A stretch of DNA of 8,962 nt, taken from positions 1 through 8,962 of the forward strand of contig DATABA010000048.1 of the NCBI GenBank assembly GCA_036259835.1, in the 5' to 3' direction. Origin of the DNA: JALYGK01 sp036259835. Lineage in GTDB: Bacteria; Actinomycetota; UBA4738. Numbering within the stretch: the first letter of the stretch is position 1; every line of letters starts with the position of its first letter. The position numbers and the translations under genes were made by a program. Shown in pieces: positions 1-7,627 of the stretch. A model generated the notes under the pieces. The model was given only the letters and a program-made list of their open reading frames with translations, was not told the origin of the DNA and ran no database searches.

Positions 1-19
1 CGGACAAATCCGGCTTTTT
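1..19 (+). terminator. Rho-independent terminator or attenuator upstream of rpsL, cut by the left edge
   Basis: CGGA (1-4) pairs perfectly with TCCG (9-12) around a CAAA loop. The G at 13 could extend the stem if the base just before the window is C. A run of five T follows at 15-19. Stem, tight loop and T-tract are the classical intrinsic terminator layout. It could end the transcript of the gene to the left, which in this kind of locus is often rpoC (inference; that gene is not in the window). Because only about 50 nt separate it from rpsL, it could also act as an attenuator in the rpsL leader. The visible stem is only 4 bp, so its strength depends on sequence outside the window. Confidence 0.6.
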
Positions 20-68
20 CGAGGAGAAATGGGGCGGTTCAAGCGAGAGTGAGAGTGCAGACGAGGCC

Positions 69-440
69 ATGCCAACCGTACATCAGCTTGTCAGAAACGG
101 GCGGGAGCGCCTGCGGAGCAAGACCAAGAGCCCAGCGCTCAAGGGGTCTCCGCAGCGCCGTGGCGTCTGCACGCGCGTCTGGACCATCACCCCGAAGAAG
201 CCAAACTCCGCTCTTCGCAAGGTAGCCAGGGTCCGTCTGACGACGGGCGTCGAGGTCACCGCCTACATCCCCGGAATCGGCCACAACCTCCAGGAGCACT
301 CCATCGTGCTCGTTCGAGGCGGCCGGGTGAAGGACCTCCCGGGCGTCCGGTACAAGGTCGTCCGCGCCGCGCTTGACGCCGCCGGGGTGAAGGGCCGGAA
401 GAAGGCCCGCTCCAAGTACGGCGCCAAGGCCGGAGAGTAG
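69..440 (+). CDS. rpsL: 30S ribosomal protein S12
   Basis: This is S12 of the small subunit, which lines the decoding centre and helps control tRNA selection and translocation. The 123-residue length is normal for the family. Diagnostic segments are ALKGSPQRRGVCTR at about 23-36, TPKKPNSALRKVARV at 41-55, and the VRGGRVKDLPGVRY loop at 82-95. Lys43 and Lys88, the residues most often changed in streptomycin-resistant mutants, are the wild-type lysines, and Asp89, the site of methylthiolation in E. coli, is present. The ATG start gives the canonical MPT N-terminus. Its ribosome binding site is weak: GAGG at 63-66 lies only 2 nt from the start. It is the first gene of the str block, and rpsG follows after 12 nt. 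No abnormal residues were seen. Confidence 0.98.
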   Translation: MPTVHQLVRNGRERLRSKTKSPALKGSPQRRGVCTRVWTITPKKPNSALRKVARVRLTTGVEVTAYIPGIGHNLQEHSIVLVRGGRVKDLPGVRYKVVRAALDAAGVKGRKKARSKYGAKAGE

Positions 441-452
441 GGGGCCGAAGCC

Positions 453-923
453 ATGCCTCGGAAGGGACCGGCGAACAAGCGCGAGATCGAACCAGACCCG
501 ATCTACCAGAACCCTCTGGTGACGCAGCTGATCAACAAGATCCTCCTGAACGGCAAGAAGACCCTCGCCGAGCAGATCGTCTACAAGGCGCTGGAGCAGA
601 TCAGTGAGAGAACCACGGGCGACCCCGTGATCACGCTGAAGAAGGCGGTGGAGAATGCCCGGCCGCTTCTGGAAACCAGGTCCCGTCGGGTGGGAGGCGC
701 GACATACCAGGTTCCGGTCGAGGTCAAGGCGCACAGGGGAACGACCCTCGCGCTGCGGTGGTTGGTGAACTATTCGCGGCAGCGCCGGGAGCACACCATG
801 GCCGAGCGTCTGGTCGGCGAAATCATGGACGCCGCGAACGGACAGGGATCCTCGGTCAAGCGGCGTGAGGACATGCACAAGATGGCGGAGGCCAACAAGG
901 CGTTCGCCCATTACAGGTGGTAG
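453..923 (+). CDS. rpsG: 30S ribosomal protein S7
   Basis: S7 is a primary 16S rRNA-binding protein that nucleates assembly of the 30S head and contacts E-site tRNA. The product is 156 residues, the standard bacterial length. Family signatures are the N-terminal MPRKGPANKR, the ETRSRRVGGATYQVP segment at 74-88 that contacts rRNA, and the C-terminal NKAFAHYRW ending in the usual aromatic/basic tail. The ATG at 453 is the only sensible start. The purine-rich GGGGG at 440-444 is the nearest Shine-Dalgarno-like sequence, about 8 nt away. It sits between rpsL (12-nt gap) and fusA (2-nt gap with the start preferred here), so fusA translation is probably coupled to it. In E. coli S7 represses its own str operon; no equivalent site is evident here. 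Confidence 0.98.
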   Translation: MPRKGPANKREIEPDPIYQNPLVTQLINKILLNGKKTLAEQIVYKALEQISERTTGDPVITLKKAVENARPLLETRSRRVGGATYQVPVEVKAHRGTTLALRWLVNYSRQRREHTMAERLVGEIMDAANGQGSSVKRREDMHKMAEANKAFAHYRW

Positions 924-925
924 CG
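915..925 (+). promoter_or_regulatory. fusA ribosome binding site that decides the start
   Basis: AGGTGG at 915-920, inside the last codons of rpsG, lies 5 nt before the GTG at 926. It differs from AGGAGG at one base. The alternative in-frame GTG at 917 overlaps this motif and has no Shine-Dalgarno upstream. I therefore place the fusA start at 926, just after the rpsG TAG at 921-923. The difference is only three residues. Confidence 0.6.
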
Positions 926-3097
926 GTGAAAACGGCGACAGAGACCGAACAGAAAGCAGGTGTTGGTTCGGCGCGGTCGGAGCTGACCGAGCGGCCCTCC
1001 CGAAGCCCCCTGGTCATTCGGGAATACCCGCTGATCCGGACGCGGAACATCGGGATCATGGCCCACATCGACGCCGGCAAGACCACGACGACCGAGCGGA
1101 TCCTCTACTACACCGGCAAGTCATACAAGGTCGGCGAAGTCCACGAAGGCACCGCGCAGATGGACTGGATGGTCCAGGAGAAGGAGCGTGGCATCACCAT
1201 CACGTCGGCCGCCACGACGACATACTGGAAGGACCACTGGATCAACATCATCGACACGCCCGGCCACGTCGACTTCACCGTTGAGGTCGAGCGGTCGCTC
1301 CGTGTGCTGGACGGCGCGGTCGCCATCTTCGATGCGGTCGCCGGGGTGGAGCCTCAGACGGAGACGGTCTGGCGGCAGGCCGACCGCTACCAGGTCCCGC
1401 GAATGTGCTTCGTGAACAAGATGGACCGCGTGGGCGCCGACTTCGAGCGCACCGTGAAGATGATCGAAGAGCGGCTCCACGCCATTCCACTCGTCACCCA
1501 GATCCCGTGGGGCTCCGAGGCCTCGTTCGTCGGGGTGATCGACCTCATCGAGATGAAGGGGCTCCGGTGGACCGAGACCATGGGCGAGGAGTGGGAGACG
1601 TGCGAGATCCCAGAAGAGCTCAAGTCGCGGGCTGAGGAGTGGCGCCACCGCCTGTACGAGCAGCTCGCGGACCACGACGAATCCCTCTTCGAGAAGTACG
1701 TCCACGGCGAGGAGCCAACCCGTGATGAGCTCAAGCGCACGCTTCGAAAGGCCACGCTCGAATCAACCGGAACTCCGGTCCTGTGCGGTTCGGCGTTCAA
1801 GAACAAGGCCATCCAGCCGCTTCTCGACGCGATCGTCGCCTACCTGCCATCGCCGCTCGACGTCCCACCCGTGGTCGGGACCGTCTCGGCGACCGGCGAA
1901 GAGGCGGCGCGGGCTCCGAGCGACGAAGAGCCGTTCTGCGCGCTGGCGTTCAAGATCATGTCCGACCCGTATGTGGGGCGGCTCACGTACCTCAGGGTTT
2001 ACTCGGGGACGCTCCAGAGCGGCGCCCATGTGGAGAACTCGACGAAGCGCCGGAAGGAGCGCATCGGCCGGATCCTCCAGATGCACGCCAACCACCGGGA
2101 GGACAAGGATGCTGCCTTCACCGGCGACATCGTCGCGGTGGTCGGGCTGAAGCACACCAGTACAGGCGACACGCTGTCCGATCCGGCCAACCCCATCGTC
2201 CTGGAATCGATGCAGTTCCCCACGCCGGTCGTGTCGGTAGCCATTGAACCGAAGACCAAGGCGGATCAGGACAAACTGTCCGTTGCCCTCACGAAGTTGT
2301 CCGACGAGGACCCCACATTCGTCGTGAAGTTCAACGACGAGACGGCGCAGACGCTGATTTCCGGGATGGGCGAGCTCCACCTGGACGTGCTGGTGGACCG
2401 GCTGACCCGAGAGTTCAAGGTCGGCGCGAACGTCGGCAAGCCGCAGGTCGCCTACAGGGAGACCATCCGAAAGGCGGTGCACAAGGTCGAGGGTCGGTAC
2501 GTTCGGCAGACCGGAGGACGAGGTCAGTACGGGCACGTCGTCATCGACCTCGAGCCGACCGGTCCGGGCGGTGGCTACGAGTTCGTCAACAAGATCGTCG
2601 GCGGAACGATCCCGCGCGAGTACATCCCGTCCGTGGACCACGGGATCCAGGAGGCCATGGAGTCCGGCGTGCTGGCCGGCTATCCGATGGTGGACATTCG
2701 GGCCACGCTGATCGACGGGTCGTACCACGAGGTGGACTCCTCGGAGATCGCCTTCAAGATCGCGGGGCAGATCGCGTTCCGCGACGCGTCACGCAAGGCC
2801 GACGCGGTACTGCTCGAACCGGTCATGTCCTTCGAGGTCCTCACCCCGGAGGAGTTCATGGGAGAGGTCATGGGCGACATCACCTCGCGGCGCGGCCGGA
2901 TCGAGCACATCGAGGAGCGAACCGGAATGCGGGCAATCCGAGTGCTGGTTCCGCTGGCGGAGCTGTTTGGTTACGCGACGGACCTTCGGTCACGGACGCA
3001 GGGCCGCGCATCCCATACACCCATGCAGTTGCACGCATATCAGGAAGTTCCAGCGCAAATCAGCAAGGAGATCGTCGCAAGAGTGCGAGGAGAGTAA
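926..3097 (+). CDS. fusA: Elongation factor G (translational GTPase)
   Basis: EF-G drives tRNA-mRNA translocation with GTP hydrolysis and acts in ribosome recycling. From the GTG at 926 the protein has 723 residues. GTPase motifs are all present: P-loop AHIDAGKT (46-53), switch I RGITI (about 88-92), DTPGH (110-114), NKMD (164-167) and GSAFK (288-292). Domains II to V follow; domain III contains SGMGELHLDVLVDRL, domain IV contains GRGQYGHV near 532-538, and domain V contains GDITSRRGRI. The N-terminus is odd: about 40 residues precede the RTRNIGIMAHID block, where roughly 10 are usual. This segment is polar and probably disordered. The C-terminus reads QGRASHTPMQLHAYQEVP, slightly unlike the usual pattern in which an aromatic residue follows the Met-Gln/Glu pair. 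An alternative start is 917. It lies between rpsG and tuf as in many bacteria. Confidence 0.97.
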   Translation: MKTATETEQKAGVGSARSELTERPSRSPLVIREYPLIRTRNIGIMAHIDAGKTTTTERILYYTGKSYKVGEVHEGTAQMDWMVQEKERGITITSAATTTYWKDHWINIIDTPGHVDFTVEVERSLRVLDGAVAIFDAVAGVEPQTETVWRQADRYQVPRMCFVNKMDRVGADFERTVKMIEERLHAIPLVTQIPWGSEASFVGVIDLIEMKGLRWTETMGEEWETCEIPEELKSRAEEWRHRLYEQLADHDESLFEKYVHGEEPTRDELKRTLRKATLESTGTPVLCGSAFKNKAIQPLLDAIVAYLPSPLDVPPVVGTVSATGEEAARAPSDEEPFCALAFKIMSDPYVGRLTYLRVYSGTLQSGAHVENSTKRRKERIGRILQMHANHREDKDAAFTGDIVAVVGLKHTSTGDTLSDPANPIVLESMQFPTPVVSVAIEPKTKADQDKLSVALTKLSDEDPTFVVKFNDETAQTLISGMGELHLDVLVDRLTREFKVGANVGKPQVAYRETIRKAVHKVEGRYVRQTGGRGQYGHVVIDLEPTGPGGGYEFVNKIVGGTIPREYIPSVDHGIQEAMESGVLAGYPMVDIRATLIDGSYHEVDSSEIAFKIAGQIAFRDASRKADAVLLEPVMSFEVLTPEEFMGEVMGDITSRRGRIEHIEERTGMRAIRVLVPLAELFGYATDLRSRTQGRASHTPMQLHAYQEVPAQISKEIVARVRGE

Positions 3098-3135
3098 GAC
3101 AGAGGGTCGGAGGAACTCCCGGAAGGAGAAGGCAC
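3098..3135 (+). promoter_or_regulatory. fusA-tuf spacer with strong tuf ribosome binding site
   Basis: The 38-nt spacer is purine-rich. AAGGAG at 3123-3128, 7 nt before the tuf ATG, is a strong Shine-Dalgarno, fitting a very highly expressed protein. CTCC at 3116-3119 can pair either with GGAG at 3109-3112 (loop GAA) or with the Shine-Dalgarno GGAG at 3125-3128 (loop of 5), so two 4-bp hairpins are mutually exclusive. Such short stems can arise by chance. No promoter of usual form is visible in this spacer, so tuf is probably read from the upstream transcript or from a promoter inside fusA. Confidence 0.5.
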
Positions 3136-4320
<1,185 letters not shown>

Positions 4321-4501
4321 GTAGCGAGGGCAACGAGCTTCGGGGAACGCTTCCCTCGCACATGCCGAGGGCCGGTCTATCCGCACGCCATCGCCGACGT
4401 GCGCTCAGTCCAGATCTTCCCCTCCGCTCGTTGCCGCCGCCTTGGGTTCACCCCCTGGGCGGCTCCCTTCGGGCCACGTCTACTCCCAGGACCGTGGCGT
4501 G
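4321..4501 (+). promoter_or_regulatory. Candidate structured mRNA leader between tuf and rpsJ
   Basis: This 181-nt gap is by far the longest in the window. Inverted repeats found by eye: GGCAACGAGC (4329-4338) with GCTCGTTGCC (4426-4435), a perfect 10 bp; CCCTCG (4353-4358) with CGAGGG (4366-4371), 6 bp and a 7-nt loop; CGCACG (4382-4387) with CGTGCG (4398-4403), 6 bp; GCCGCC (4436-4441) with GGCGGC (4458-4463), 6 bp. The second and third nest inside the first, and the fourth starts at the next base, so they form a compatible branched fold. A competing helix, GCGAGGG (4324-4330) with CCCTCGC (4353-4359), is exclusive with the second and overlaps the first by two bases. No T-run follows any stem and I see no clear -35/-10 promoter. 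Role inferred: S10-block leader controlled by a ribosomal protein (L4 in E. coli), an attenuator, or simply a processing site. Confidence 0.45.
4473..4498 (+). promoter_or_regulatory. Hairpin presenting the rpsJ Shine-Dalgarno
   Basis: GCCACG (4473-4478) pairs perfectly with CGTGGC (4493-4498), leaving a 14-nt loop. The loop holds AGGA (4488-4491), the best Shine-Dalgarno for the rpsJ ATG at 4502, at a spacing of 10 nt. The stem ends just before GTG-ATG (4499-4504). Placing the ribosome binding site in a loop next to the start codon could modulate S10 translation. The helix is read directly; function is inferred. Confidence 0.4.
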
Positions 4502-4813
4502 ATGGCCACGCGGCCGCGCATTCGGATCAAGTTGCGGGCGTATGACCACGAGATCCTGGACGCCGCGGCCAAGGACATCGCCGACCACGTGACCCGCACC
4601 GGCGCAAAGGTGGTCGGTCCGGTTCCGCTGCCGACCGAGCGGCACATCTACACGGTCATTCGCTCCCCGCACAAGGACAAGGACAGCCGGGAGCACTTCC
4701 AGATGCTCACGCACAAGCGGCTCATCGACATCATGGATGCGACGTCAAAGACGGTTCAGGAGCTCCAGCGCCTCAACCTCTCCGCCGGCGTCGACATCGA
4801 GATCAAGCTCTGA
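4502..4813 (+). CDS. rpsJ: 30S ribosomal protein S10 (NusE)
   Basis: S10 is a 30S head protein and, as NusE, a partner of NusB and NusG in antitermination and transcription-translation coupling. The product has 103 residues, the normal length. Signatures are IRIKLRAYDHEILD (7-20), TRTGAKVVGPVPLPT (31-45), SPHKDKDSREHF (55-66) in the loop region, HKRLIDI (71-77) and the C-terminal AGVDIEIKL. The ATG at 4502 gives the canonical N-terminus. A GTG directly before it at 4499 and a TTG at 4442 are in frame, but extension to 4442 adds residues not found in the family. It is the first gene of the S10 block, preceded by the long structured gap, and rplC begins 10 nt after its stop. Confidence 0.97.
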   Translation: MATRPRIRIKLRAYDHEILDAAAKDIADHVTRTGAKVVGPVPLPTERHIYTVIRSPHKDKDSREHFQMLTHKRLIDIMDATSKTVQELQRLNLSAGVDIEIKL

Positions 4814-4823
4814 AGGGGTCGAC

Positions 4824-5483
4824 GTGGCTGCGGCGAAGGGGATCTTGGGGACCAAGCTCGGGATGACCCAGATCTTTACCGAGGACTCTCGAGCCGTGCC
4901 CGTCACGGTCATCCAGGCCGGCCCCTGCACCGTCACGCAGGTGAAGACCAAGGAGAAGGACGGCTACGAGGCCGTTCAGCTGGCGTATGCCGAAGCCGGA
5001 CGTGGGAAGGTCAACAAGCCGGTGAGCGGCCACTTCCGCGCCGCCGGGGCGAAGCCGGCCCGCTATCTGGTCGAGCTTCGAACCGACGGGGAGTCCGAGT
5101 TCCGGCCGGGCCAGGAGATCAAGGCCGACATTTTCCAGCCCGGGGATCGAGCCGATGTGGTCGGTGTCTCCAAGGGGAAGGGGTTCGCCGGAACCATGAA
5201 GCGCCACGGCTTCGCAGGACTGGGTGGATCACATGGAACTGAGCGAAAGCATCGGTCTCCGGGATCCGTTGGCGCTGCCGCCACGCCGTCCAGGGTTTTC
5301 AAGGGAACACGCATGGCGGGCCAGATGGGGAACGAGCGGGTCACGGTGCTCAACCTCCAGGTGGTGGAGGCGGACCCTGAGCGAAACCTGCTCTTGCTCA
5401 AAGGTGCGGTGCCCGGGCCGACCGGCGGCCTGGTCATGATCCGCTCGAGCGTGAAGACCGGCGAAACGGGGAGGCGGCACTGA
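4824..5483 (+). CDS. rplC: 50S ribosomal protein L3
   Basis: L3 is an early-assembly 23S rRNA-binding protein whose central extension reaches towards the peptidyl transferase centre. With the GTG start at 4824 it has 219 residues, as usual. AAGGGG at 4813-4818, 5 nt upstream, supports this start, and the resulting KGILGTKLGMTQIF N-terminus is characteristic. In-frame sequence further upstream lies over rpsJ and is not L3-like. Other signatures are VSKGKGFAGTMKRHGF (115-130), GGSHGTERKHRSPGSVG (134-150) and RMAGQMGNERVT (163-174), which includes the residues surrounding the Gln methylated in E. coli. The stop TGA overlaps the rplD ATG by one base (TGATG), suggesting coupled translation. Confidence 0.97.
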   Translation: MAAAKGILGTKLGMTQIFTEDSRAVPVTVIQAGPCTVTQVKTKEKDGYEAVQLAYAEAGRGKVNKPVSGHFRAAGAKPARYLVELRTDGESEFRPGQEIKADIFQPGDRADVVGVSKGKGFAGTMKRHGFAGLGGSHGTERKHRSPGSVGAAATPSRVFKGTRMAGQMGNERVTVLNLQVVEADPERNLLLLKGAVPGPTGGLVMIRSSVKTGETGRRH

Positions 5484-6196
5484 TGGCGACCGTGGAAGTC
5501 CGAACCGCCGCAGGCAAGGTGGTCGAGAAGAAGCGCGAGCTTCCGGCTCCGCTCTTCGAGGCCCCCGTCAACACCGCCCTCATGCATCAGGTGGTCCTGG
5601 CAGGTCTCGCCGCGCAGCGAGCCGGAACCCACGCAACCAAGACCCGCGGGGACGTCCGTGGCGGCGGCACCAAGCCATGGCGGCAAAAGGGAACCGGGAG
5701 GGCGCGGCAGGGCTCGATTCGCGCGCCGCACTGGACCGGCGGCGGGATCGTTCATGGTCCTCAGCCACGAGACCACTCCGTCAAGGTCAACAAGAAGATG
5801 AAGCGGGCGGCCCTGCGGTCGGCGCTCACCGACGCCGCTCAAAGCGGAAAGTTGGCGGTGATCAGCGGACTGACGTTTGACGGTCCGAGGACCAAGGATG
5901 CGGTCGGCTTGCTCGAAACCCTGGATCTGGAGGGCGCCGTGCTCCTGGTGATTCCCGCCCCCGATGAGGCGGTAGAGAAATCGTTCCGCAATCTTCCGCA
6001 GGTGAAGGTCGAATACCCAGGCAACCTCTCCACATACGACGTCCTCTACGCGGACCGCGTGGTGTTCACCACCGAAGCGCTGGACGCGCTCGCCGGCGGG
6101 GCGGGGCGAACACAGAAGGGCGAGGACGAGTCCGACGGGGATGAGCCGCCGCAAGGCGACGACAACCCGGAGATGCCCGAGGAGGCAGGGGTATGA
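5483..6196 (+). CDS. rplD: 50S ribosomal protein L4 with acidic C-terminal tail
   Basis: L4 binds 23S rRNA and its long loop lines the peptide exit tunnel near the macrolide site. In E. coli it also represses the S10 operon. Here it has 237 residues. The tunnel loop is well conserved (about 54-92: TRGDVRGGG, KPWRQKGTGRARQGS, GGGIVHGPQPRD). The globular part ends at about 204 with STYDVLYADRVVFTTEALDAL, an actinobacterial-looking ending. A 33-residue tail follows that is unusual: it has 11 Asp/Glu, several Gly and Pro, and no expected fold. GGGGAGG at 5468-5474 gives a good ribosome binding site inside rplC. The last codons of the tail contain the rplW ribosome binding site, and the stop overlaps the rplW start (ATGA). 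Confidence 0.96.
   Translation: MATVEVRTAAGKVVEKKRELPAPLFEAPVNTALMHQVVLAGLAAQRAGTHATKTRGDVRGGGTKPWRQKGTGRARQGSIRAPHWTGGGIVHGPQPRDHSVKVNKKMKRAALRSALTDAAQSGKLAVISGLTFDGPRTKDAVGLLETLDLEGAVLLVIPAPDEAVEKSFRNLPQVKVEYPGNLSTYDVLYADRVVFTTEALDALAGGAGRTQKGEDESDGDEPPQGDDNPEMPEEAGV
6179..6192 (+). promoter_or_regulatory. rplW ribosome binding site inside the rplD tail
   Basis: GAGGAGG at 6179-6185 contains a perfect AGGAGG at 6180-6185, 7 nt before the rplW ATG at 6193. It is encoded by the Glu-Glu-Ala codons at the end of the L4 acidic tail. It is among the strongest Shine-Dalgarno sequences in the window and fixes the rplW start. Confidence 0.75.
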
Positions 6197-6486
6197 AGAG
6201 CCCGCGCGACATCATCGTTCGTCCGATCGTCTCCGAGAAGTCGTACGCGGGGCTGGAGGGCCAGACCTACACCTTCCTGGTCGCGCCGACGGCTAACAAG
6301 ACCGAGATCAAGGAAGCCATCCAGCAGATCTGGAACGTGCGCGTCGAGGACGTTCGCACCATGAACCGCAAGGGGAAGGTGAAGCGAACCCGACTTGGCA
6401 CCGGCAGGCGGCCGGACCAGAAGCGCGCCGTGGTCAGACTCGCTGCCGGCGACACCATCGAGATCTTCGAGACGAGGGGACCGTAG
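6193..6486 (+). CDS. rplW: 50S ribosomal protein L23
   Basis: L23 sits at the tunnel exit of the large subunit and is the docking site for trigger factor and the signal recognition particle. The 97-residue product is of normal size. The N-terminal PRDIIVRPIVSEKSY (4-18) includes the conserved acidic residue of the VSEKS segment used in chaperone docking. NKTEIKEAIQQIW (35-47) and the rRNA-binding NRKGKVKRTRLGTGRRPDQK (58-77) follow, and the protein ends in a short strand with IEIFE. Its ATG overlaps the rplD stop by four bases, so the two are very likely translationally coupled. rplB begins 3 nt after its stop. Confidence 0.97.
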   Translation: MKSPRDIIVRPIVSEKSYAGLEGQTYTFLVAPTANKTEIKEAIQQIWNVRVEDVRTMNRKGKVKRTRLGTGRRPDQKRAVVRLAAGDTIEIFETRGP

Positions 6487-6489
6487 GCG

Positions 6490-7317
<828 letters not shown>

Positions 7318-7319
7318 CT

Positions 7320-7604
7320 ATGCCTCGTTCGATCAAAAAAGGACCCTTCGTCGATGACCACCTGATGACCAGGGTGGTCGAGATGAACCGCAGGGGGGAC
7401 AAGCGCGTGATCAAGACCTGGTCGCGCCGGTCCACGGTCGTTCCGGAGATGGTCGGCCACACCATCGCCGTTCACGACGGGAGGAAGCACGTCCCGGTGT
7501 TCATCACCGAGTCGATGGTGGGACACAAGCTCGGCGAATTCGCGGCGACTCGAACCTTCCGCGTACACGGGCACCACACTGAACGAAGCACGTCGCTCAA
7601 GTAG
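7320..7604 (+). CDS. rpsS: 30S ribosomal protein S19
   Basis: S19 is a 30S head protein that binds 16S rRNA with S13 and takes part in the intersubunit bridge region. From the ATG at 7320 it has 94 residues, the family norm. The start gives MPRSIKKGPFVDDHL, the characteristic N-terminus. IKTWSRRSTVVPEMVGHT (31-48), VHDGRKHVPVFITE (51-64) and MVGHKLGEFAATRTF (66-80) are the conserved core. The tail is rich in His and basic residues and ends in TSLK. GAAGGAG at 7304-7310, 9 nt upstream and within rplB, is a strong ribosome binding site. An in-frame extension upstream overlaps rplB and is not S19-like. Confidence 0.97.
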   Translation: MPRSIKKGPFVDDHLMTRVVEMNRRGDKRVIKTWSRRSTVVPEMVGHTIAVHDGRKHVPVFITESMVGHKLGEFAATRTFRVHGHHTERSTSLK

Positions 7605-7627
7605 GACGGGCAGGAAGAAGGACACGA

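Noticed and set aside
29..52. Seven-codon upstream reading frame before rpsL (ATG at 29, TGA at 50-52) after GAGGAG
   Set aside because: The Shine-Dalgarno is only 2 nt from the ATG, too close for efficient use, and a frame this short arises easily by chance.
69..440. Streptomycin-resistance allele in S12
   Set aside because: Lys43 and Lys88 are both wild-type and the neighbouring residues are normal.
4436..4463. GC-rich hairpin as a Rho-independent terminator before rpsJ
   Set aside because: No T-run follows. Ending transcription here would also cut off the essential S10 genes unless a promoter lay in the last 40 nt, and none is visible. It is kept as part of the leader candidate instead.
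4442..4501. Extended S10 starting at TTG 4442
   Set aside because: It adds 20 residues not found in the S10 family, and the ATG at 4502 gives the canonical N-terminus.
4737..4823. Upstream in-frame extension of L3 over rpsJ
   Set aside because: The translation is an Arg/Ser-rich shadow of rpsJ. The GTG at 4824 has its own ribosome binding site and gives the normal L3 start.
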